NCBI GenBank assembly: GCA_020726505.1
Contig: JAHLEZ010000010.1
Location: 1,178,001-1,242,000 of the forward strand
Direction: 5' to 3'
Source: Leptodontidium sp. MPI-SDFR-AT-0119
Taxonomy: Eukaryota; Ascomycota; Leotiomycetes; Helotiales; Leptodontidiaceae
DNA: 64,000 nucleotides
In this document: positions 57,590 through 64,000 of the stretch, piece after piece
Position numbering within the stretch: the stretch's first letter is position 1
Layout: each line of letters starts with the position of its first letter
Made by a program: the position numbers and the translations under genes
Notes under the pieces: model-generated
The model's input: the letters and a program-made list of their open reading frames with translations, nothing else
Databases searched by the model: none
Told to the model about the DNA's origin: nothing

Positions 57590-60055
57590 TCAATCATCCT
57601 CATCATCAGAATCCTGAATGAAAGGCGGCGGACCTGGGACACTATCCAGCAGTAAACTATCTGACAAGAGCTGAGTCTTGGTCAATATCTGAGAAGAAGC
57701 CATCGAGAAGGGAAGGTGAGACTCTGGTCCTTGGGTTTCTGGATCAGAGCCATGGCGAGGAGTTGGTAACCTCGCGGGCGTGCTGGATATGACGGGTCGA
57801 GTGGGAGACTCCCATATGATTTCGCCCTGTGAGTGACGCATTGGTGTTTGTGTTTGGCTCAAGTCAACGGTCGTTGCCTGTGAAGGTGGTGGGCCATTGA
57901 ATCTCGGAAGACGTCTAGGTGTAGCTTGAGGAGATGGAGATGAGGGAATTCTTTCCTCCTCCTCCAGGTAATCATCTTCTATTTCATCCTCGGATTCAAT
58001 CTCCCTTTCTTCCAGTTGGCTAGGCAGTATCTGTGACGGGGTGGCAACTTGTGAATATTGCTTCATTGTGTTCACAATCTGCTCATCGACTTCCTGTGTA
58101 TCTGTTGATGATGGCACTGGAGCTGTCGCCTCTGGCTCTACTCGCTCAGGGAACAGTGGCGGTAGAAGATTTGCCATGAGCTCGTCTATCACAGCCGGTG
58201 CAACTCGTGCAGTCTTCGAAGGAGGAGCCTTGAGCCATCCATTTTCCTTCAATTGCGCCAAAGGCTTCGGGTTTGCAAGTTCGTATACCTGAAGTATCTC
58301 ATATGCCCTCCAGGTAGAAGCTTTGCCATTGAAGTCTACATTGCCCAAACCATTCGCATCCGTCAATTCGCCTGGTTTCTTGGCTGGCCCGATCTCAGCC
58401 ATGTACTTTAGCATCGAGGTAGGCTGGGTCTCGTAAATCCATATGCGACGGACAGGAAGAGCGAAGGACCAATTTCGGAACTCGTGGTTTTTCGCGCCGC
58501 TGATGATGTTCGTGAGATGTGAAGGGTGGATTGAGACGAATACGTCCGACTCGGCTGTTCTTGGCTCCATCGACTGAACATGTTGGGTAGAGAGGCGCTG
58601 ACTCTCCATAATTTGTGTTTTCTCAACCGCGGTTTCGTGCGGTACATCCTCGTCGTCTTCATCGTCCTCATTATTCTCCTCTGCTTGTGTTGTATTCATA
58701 GAGCGTCGTTCCGAAGAGCTCAGGATGCGGTCTGCTTCCATCTGAGTTTCTAGGCCAATGTTGCCATAACAAGTCTCTGGCTCTGGCTGTTCCACCTGGC
58801 TTTCTGGCACAGGACTTTGTTCTAGAACCTCATCATTTCCGAACTCTGGGGACTCTTCGGTGTGCGTTCCTTGATCTTGAATATCCCCACCTAGGCCTAA
58901 CTCCACAGATCCCGATGAGTCCAGAGATTCAAGATAATCTTCACTAACATTACCAAGCTCCGGGGATCCTGCTTCCTCCACATGTCCCACTTCGCGTCCT
59001 AATGGTGTCTCCTCGTCTTCAAGATCCTCGTCACTCTCTGCATCAGAGTCCAAAATCTCAGTCCGTTTGATGACAGGCTTTCTAACCGGAGTCGACTGCC
59101 TCCTCTCCAACGGCGATGCTGGCTCCTCAACCTCGTCAGCTTGATCTGGAAGAGCAAATCTAACACTTTTCGCCGGACTTGGTCTTTTTGCTGGCGAAGA
59201 AGGAACGCGGCTAAACTGGCTTGTATCGGCCGTGTCATAAGTGTTTCTGATTTCGAGCGTGGGAAGCTTGTCAGGACTAACTTCAGGCCTTCGGCCAGTA
59301 TTGTAGGGTATGGGGGTATTGATCGATGTCTCTTTCAAGGGCGACCGGCTCCAAGATCCTCTAGAAGGTATTGAAAATGGAGTCGCTGGGGATTGTGATG
59401 AAGGAATCTCGGCAGCTAGTATTCGACGTGGGGTCTGCGGGGGCGGCATCTCTTTGATCGGAGACTGTTGTGCTTTTGCAGCATTTGTCTTGGAGGACTC
59501 TCCTAATTTCCTCCTCGAGGACATGGTAGGAAGATCCGCCTGCGAAGAACTCGGGACGTCAAATATAGAGGGGTCTTCTTTGTTGTCTGGTGCCGATGTA
59601 AAGCTCCAATCCATCTGCGTGAGATGCTGTGTATGATAGGAGGGTGTACTGTCCGGCTCATCCCCAGTGGTCTTCCTCCGCTTGCTCCTCCGCTTCTTTG
59701 CCTGTTTCTCGTAGTCTCCATCCACTTCCTCGATCTCATCTGGGTCCTCATCCTCGGTATCCAACAGAATCGGGTCGCTCATTCTCAAGTAGTCCATCTG
59801 CGTAAGTGTTTCTTGCTTCGGGATCCGATTCGTTGTCCTTTTCCCATACGACCTTACACGCTTCCTCGGTATGGGAAGCTTGGTTTGCGTTAAGGGTATT
59901 GAGGATTTGTAGACTCGGTCAGAGGGAGCACTGATGATGCGCTTCCTGGAGATGGGGAGTTTGGTTTGTGTCAAAGGTGGTGCTGAGGGTTCGGGGACCT
60001 GATCGGGGGCTGTGCTGGCGCGGGGGCCATTGCTGGCCTTTCTTCGAGGAGGCAT
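57590..60055 (-). CDS. Disordered nuclear-type protein with a PUA/ASCH-like domain, 821 aa
   Basis: A single exon of 821 aa. The N-terminal 500 residues are low-complexity and basic/acidic, with repeated short motifs: LTQTKLPISRKR and LTQTKLPIPRKR, then LTQMDYLRM and LTQMDWSF, spaced about 30 and 90 residues apart. Residues about 497-635 look folded: FVSIHPSHLTNIISGAKNHE, VRRIWIYETQP, and AEIGPAKKPGELTDANG resemble PUA/ASCH-like nucleic-acid-binding folds. The C-terminus is again disordered and very acidic, with a final IQDSDDEDD. The start at 60055 is the first ATG. The motif order suggests a chromatin or DNA-repair adaptor, but that is inference. I cannot assign a named protein. Confidence 0.7.
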   Translation of the reverse strand: MPPRRKASNGPRASTAPDQVPEPSAPPLTQTKLPISRKRIISAPSDRVYKSSIPLTQTKLPIPRKRVRSYGKRTTNRIPKQETLTQMDYLRMSDPILLDTEDEDPDEIEEVDGDYEKQAKKRRSKRRKTTGDEPDSTPSYHTQHLTQMDWSFTSAPDNKEDPSIFDVPSSSQADLPTMSSRRKLGESSKTNAAKAQQSPIKEMPPPQTPRRILAAEIPSSQSPATPFSIPSRGSWSRSPLKETSINTPIPYNTGRRPEVSPDKLPTLEIRNTYDTADTSQFSRVPSSPAKRPSPAKSVRFALPDQADEVEEPASPLERRQSTPVRKPVIKRTEILDSDAESDEDLEDEETPLGREVGHVEEAGSPELGNVSEDYLESLDSSGSVELGLGGDIQDQGTHTEESPEFGNDEVLEQSPVPESQVEQPEPETCYGNIGLETQMEADRILSSSERRSMNTTQAEENNEDDEDDEDVPHETAVEKTQIMESQRLSTQHVQSMEPRTAESDVFVSIHPSHLTNIISGAKNHEFRNWSFALPVRRIWIYETQPTSMLKYMAEIGPAKKPGELTDANGLGNVDFNGKASTWRAYEILQVYELANPKPLAQLKENGWLKAPPSKTARVAPAVIDELMANLLPPLFPERVEPEATAPVPSSTDTQEVDEQIVNTMKQYSQVATPSQILPSQLEEREIESEDEIEDDYLEEEERIPSSPSPQATPRRLPRFNGPPPSQATTVDLSQTQTPMRHSQGEIIWESPTRPVISSTPARLPTPRHGSDPETQGPESHLPFSMASSQILTKTQLLSDSLLLDSVPGPPPFIQDSDDEDD

Positions 60056-61576
60056 TTCAGTTTCGGAGAAGTGAGTTTGGAGGTTCGTTGTTTGGTAACT
60101 CACACTTTTGTCAAGATCCGAAGTGTTTGGTTTGGGTACAAAACGCGTCAAGCTACGCGACCGCGAATCCCTGCAAACTCGGTGTCACCACTTCCCTCCC
60201 ACCACAGTAGCAACTCGCTCTCCTCTCTTCACTAAATTTAGAAAAAAATCGCGGAAGTCTATCACCCAACAGATACTATTATAACTGTTTTGTAATGAAA
60301 GACATAGACTCGATTGTTCTCTAAGACTGTCATAAAGCAAGAAACTCACAGTGGAAGGAGACGGCCAAAGTCCGCATTCCGAATACCACTCCCCCAGCTT
60401 CAACATAACTGAAGGAAGAAGCCGTATGCAATACGGAAGTCCGTGCCAAAATCAGCGTGTGCTTCTGCCACCTGGAATGAAGATGCCGTTGTAAGCAAAG
60501 ACCTTCTTATGTTCCAGGCTCTTGATCGACTCAGCTTCCAAGGATGATGAAGTTGAAGTTGAAGTTTAACAGTTCAGAACCACAGCAAGATCATCCAAGA
60601 AATGGCCTACGGCCAGGAAGCTCACTTGTTTTTTACACTATTTAGAAGCTGTACTCACTTCCGAAACCATCTTCGGAGTTCACAATGGCTGAGCACACCT
60701 TCCCATTTCCCGGACATTGCATCCTCGTCGACTTGGGAGAAGATCGACTTGCGCAATACAGGAAGGCACAACGGGCACATGTCCTCTACTTTTTTTCCCC
60801 TCCCCAAATCGTATCTCATACGCATGAGCTTGACATTGTCCTATCCGAGAACCTATCTACCTAGGTAGGTATGAGAAGGCTGCTCTTCTAAGACGCCGTC
60901 CATGTTTACCTGTCTCACGTAAGTGGGTCGCAGAGGGGAGTAGGTTTTATTTTCACGGGACAGAAGATCGTCATAAAGCTTTCAGAGAACAACTATTGCT
61001 TGGAAAAGTCCACCTGCTCTTTGGTTCTTGCTCGTCTCCTAAAAATAATAATTTCTCCCCGAAAGCGCTCGAAAGAACAAAGAGTGTGTCATTCCTTCCT
61101 TGCCGAGATTTGTGTCGCTAGGTATCTATCAAGTCATTCCACCTCCTTCGCACCTTCCAAATCAGCAAAGAAAAAGGTCATAGGCGCGATATCAATTCTC
61201 TCATTTCGTCGTTAACACTCTTCCCTACCTAAGTACTCATCCTCAGAGCAGCACACAACTGCGGGATACTGCAGCAAGAGTGTTGTACCAGTGTAATTGG
61301 TCCACCAAGTAAGTCCGATCTTCCTCCGCGGCTACACATCATCTACATGAGCCCACATGGAGCCGAAATATGTTTTGTGAAATACAAGACAGGCAGAAGC
61401 CCACCCGTACACTACCCTACTTTTCATTTCGCACACTCGAGAGGCAATGCCTTCACCAACCATCCATGCTGTTTACTCTAAACCTATGCATTTACTTACA
61501 TTTCTGCCCAACACAGGTATTGAATTGCCGTCATAAACCAAAAACGAAAATCTAGCACCAAGAGTGCACATGCAAG
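60056..61576. other. Divergent intergenic region
   Basis: It separates the PUA/ASCH-like gene (minus) from the FAD oxidoreductase (plus). A TACCTAGGTAGG motif lies at 60858. Open frames at 60602-60868 and 61000-61215 have no domains. No RNA gene is recognised. Confidence 0.45.
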
Positions 61577-63406
61577 ATGCCAAGCTTCGAGATACCACAT
61601 GTCGGCATCTTGGAAGGCATTTCCAGTTCGGCTGCAGTCGCTCTACCAGGCTCCGCACTTTATGAGAAGCACACTAAGCGTTGGTCTAAAGCAGCAGAAA
61701 AACCAGCTGTAAGTCTCTGTTCTAAATCTATCTTATAGCGTCCGTAGTGTGACTGCTCTAACTGCCTATAGTCCTTTATCGTGCTTCCTGCTTGTGCCGA
61801 CGACGTTTCAAAAGCGATTCTCTTCTGTAACAAGTATAGTCTGGATCTCGCTGTCTGCGGAGGGGGACATGCAACTAGTGGATCGTCTTCCTCTAATGGA
61901 GGGGCGTGCATTGATCTTTCAAGAATGTAGGTTTGCCGCCCCATGGATCGTCCATGTGTTTGAACCAGTGCCTAACTTGTTCTGTTCAGGAACCAAGTCA
62001 CTGTTGATGCGGAAGCGAAGACCATTACTGCAGGAGGGGGTGCATTGTGGAGAGATGTTGACAGTGAAGCAGAGAAGTATGGACTTGCAGCCGTCGGCGG
62101 AACAGTCAACCGTAAGTAAAAAGCTGCGGCTGGATTTGCGGAAGCAATGAGTTGAAAAGATGTTCAGCACTCACCCGCTTACCTTTTGCTCAGATACTGG
62201 GGTTGGTGGACTGACTCTTGGAGGGGGATACGGGTAAGTACACTTCTTGGATCCTATGATCCTCATTTTGGCATATTCAGAGGGTCTGCTCCTGAGGACC
62301 TCCATATGCACCGCGGGCATCACTCCCAGCAATTCTCCCAGAAGATGCATACTGACTCAATGATCTGTAGGTATCTCACTCCTGCTCATGGTCTGGTCAT
62401 CGATAACCTTCGCGCTGTGGACTATGTGCTTGCTGATGGCCAAGTTGTCACTGCGTCGGACAATGAAAACCAAGACTTGTTTTGGGCTGCTCGAGGAGCA
62501 GGAACCTGTTTCGGTGTAGCAACATCCTTCGTCTACAGGGCCCACGAGCAGAAGGATCCTGTTTGGGCCGCCATGCTCAGATTCGAGGATCATCAACTGC
62601 CGGGTGTTGTTGAGTATGGCAATCGTTATCTCGAGATTGGCGAGGAGAAAACCTTGTTGCTCGTTGCATTCGCCAAAGTCCCAGAATTTGGAGAAGCACC
62701 TTCGTTGATAGCGGTTTTGTTTTACAATGGCCCGGAAGATGTCGCGAGGTCGTTTTACGACGCTCTGTTCCAGTTAAACCCCGCTATTCTGATCATGTCG
62801 GAGATGCCCTACTCAGCAATGAACGGTCTCATGAACGAGAACCTCTACCATGGCTTGCGCAGATCAATGAAGGGTTCGGCGTTTACAATTCCGTTAGAGT
62901 TGGCCACTGTCAAGAAGATCCACGAGGACTTCACAGACTTCGTATTCAACCACAAGGACGCGGACCTGTCAACAGCCGTGATCGAATTCTACCCCTACGC
63001 GAACATGATCAGGATTCCTCAGACAGCCACAGCGTTTGCAAACCGGGGAGCGTACGGAAATCTGTTGTATATCATGACGTGGACAAAGCCCGAACTCGAC
63101 GAGATTTGCCGCGGCAAGGCTCGACTCTGGACTGCACAGGTGCAGGAAGAATTTCAGAAGATGAGATCTACTTTGTATGGGGCTGGAAAGATTGATGCAG
63201 TCACTAACGAAGCAGTCGGAGAGTACATGAACTACGACGGTGGGTTGTCCCTACCTAGATGAAAGTTCGATTCGCTGACTAGGTACTCTCTAGGTTTCGG
63301 TTCCGATGGTGACAAGATGTTCGGTGTCAACTATCCTCGCCTGAAGGAGTTGAAGATGCGCTACGACCCCAATAATCTCTTCAACAAGGGACCGAGGTTG
63401 ATTTAG
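61577..63406 (+). pseudogene. FAD-linked (BBE/PCMH-type) oxidoreductase with a 1-bp frameshift
   Basis: Six exons: 61577-61708, 61772-61926, 61991-62111, 62194-62233, 62371-63239 and 63294-63406, coding for about 476 aa when one base is restored. The FAD-binding part shows SFIVLPACADDVSKAILFCN and AVCGGGHATSG with the candidate covalent-flavin His77, then [19 protein letters not shown]. In exon 3 the reading frame slips inside the G run at about 62034-62041 (GGAGGGG where the frame requires one more G), and the correct continuation [20 protein letters not shown] appears one frame over. The later exons are intact: HTGVGGLTLGGGYG, the substrate domain with LVIDNLRAVDYVLADGQ and the terminal berberine-bridge segment FGVNYPRLKELKMRYDPNNL. 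Without correction the product would be truncated. It may be a true mutation or a homopolymer error. Confidence 0.8.
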
Positions 63407-63734
63407 GGGGGAACTTTTGGAGATGGAAACCCGTTGATAAATTTACGGCTTCTCTCCACTCCAGGTACGGCACAGAAGGTCCTGCGCAATTGCTGTTACA
63501 ATCTGGGGGTTCAGCTTGACGGAAGTCACTCTCAACTTTCATAAGTACCGCAAGAGATTGCTCGAGGCTTGGGTTCTTCTTTCAATTGATATTTACTTGA
63601 AATGAATACCTGTGCACTCAGATGATTGTGAATCGGAAGCTTACCCCATCATGTGCACATTATCATCCAGGTCTCAAGCATAGAAAACAGATGCGTTTTT
63701 TTATCTCGGGTTATATCTTTTGGGTATCAATGTC

Positions 63735-64000
63735 TCAAGTTACAGTTGCAAAACTCTCTTTCCTCTGCCTCGGCGTCCGTCCCTCTCGACTCCCCGCACT
63801 CGACGAACTCCGCACATATTCGGCATACAGCTGTCTGTCATCTACCTGACTATTAACCCTTCCCGAATCACCCCTCCCTACAAGCACACCAGTTCTAGAC
63901 TCCCTAGTCCTCTTCAGTCCAAATCCACCATCAACTTCCATATCTAAGCTCGGAGTGCCTCTCATCGAGCCCGCTCTGCTGGTATTCCTCGATCTACTCC
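63735..64000 (-). CDS. 3' end of a minus-strand gene running off the window
   Basis: The frame is open from position 63998 to the stop at 63735 with no interruption (88 codons). The encoded tail is Arg/Ser/Gly-rich and disordered (SLDMEVDGGFGLKRTRESR, SSSSAGSREGRTPRQRKES) and ends FATVT. Codon use looks coding, and the 328-bp gap to the FAD oxidoreductase stop fits a convergent pair. The start and the rest of the protein lie beyond the right edge, so no function can be given. Confidence 0.5.
   Translation of the reverse strand, partial: SRSRNTSRAGSMRGTPSLDMEVDGGFGLKRTRESRTGVLVGRGDSGRVNSQVDDRQLYAEYVRSSSSAGSREGRTPRQRKESFATVT

Noticed and set aside
1..64000. CRISPR arrays, operons, bacterial promoters and ribosome binding sites
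   Set aside because: The DNA is fungal nuclear sequence; no spaced direct-repeat array was seen.

Overview
The window is nuclear DNA of a filamentous ascomycete (Pezizomycotina). Genes carry short introns (about 44-80 nt, a few longer) with GTRNGT donors and CTRAY branch points. The repertoire is typical of the group: a PDR drug pump, a TOK potassium channel, a VIVID-like LOV photoreceptor, PEX11, an MCT-like MFS carrier, a Zn2Cys6 factor and a BBE-type flavoenzyme. A Leotiomycete is plausible but I cannot prove it. I rebuilt about 49 introns by eye, keeping frame across every junction; coordinates of multi-exon genes run from first to last coding base and the exons are given in the evidence.

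Layout. 0.2-3.5 kb: GC-rich Crypton-type tyrosine-recombinase element with an apparently intact gene. 3.9-4.06 kb: 120-bp TA-flanked MITE. 6.1-7.8 kb: GIT1-like glycerophosphodiester transporter. 8.3-10.2 kb: Gfo/Idh/MocA oxidoreductase. 11.2-13.5 kb: Kre9-like single-pass membrane protein. 14-19 kb (minus): full-size PDR-type ABC transporter with 11 exons. 20.1-21.6 kb (minus): Fpg DNA glycosylase. 23.4-24.2 kb: PEX11. 24.95-27.83 kb: hAT transposon with exact ends and 8-bp target duplication, its transposase broken by two stops. 28.7-30.4 kb (minus): monocarboxylate-type MFS carrier. 30.4-32.8 kb: no gene called.

32.8-36.6 kb: divergent pair TRM7 / MAK5. 38.2-41.4 kb: divergent pair of a 2-oxoglutarate dioxygenase (PhyH family) and a Zn2Cys6 regulator. 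43-43.9 kb: VVD-like LOV protein. 44.7-48.1 kb: divergent pair RPN7 / ABD1. 48.9 kb: 61-aa Cys-rich protein. 49.5-50.2 kb (minus): frameshifted kinase-like gene. 50.9-53.8 kb: 917-aa uncharacterised protein. 54.8-57.4 kb: TOK-type K+ channel. 57.6-60.1 kb (minus): 821-aa disordered protein with a PUA/ASCH-like domain. 61.6-63.4 kb: FAD-linked oxidoreductase with a 1-bp frameshift. 63.7-64 kb (minus): 3' end of a gene running off the window.

How the genes fit together: most are unrelated housekeeping or transport genes in ordinary fungal order, with three divergent promoters (TRM7/MAK5, dioxygenase/Zn2Cys6, RPN7/ABD1). There is no core biosynthetic enzyme, so I do not call a metabolite cluster. 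The most noteworthy items are the mobile elements (Crypton with clustered GATAAG/CTTATC sites; hAT with RIP-like CpA-to-TpA stops; MITE), three GC-AG introns, two single-base frameshifts, and the uncharacterised 917-aa and 821-aa proteins.
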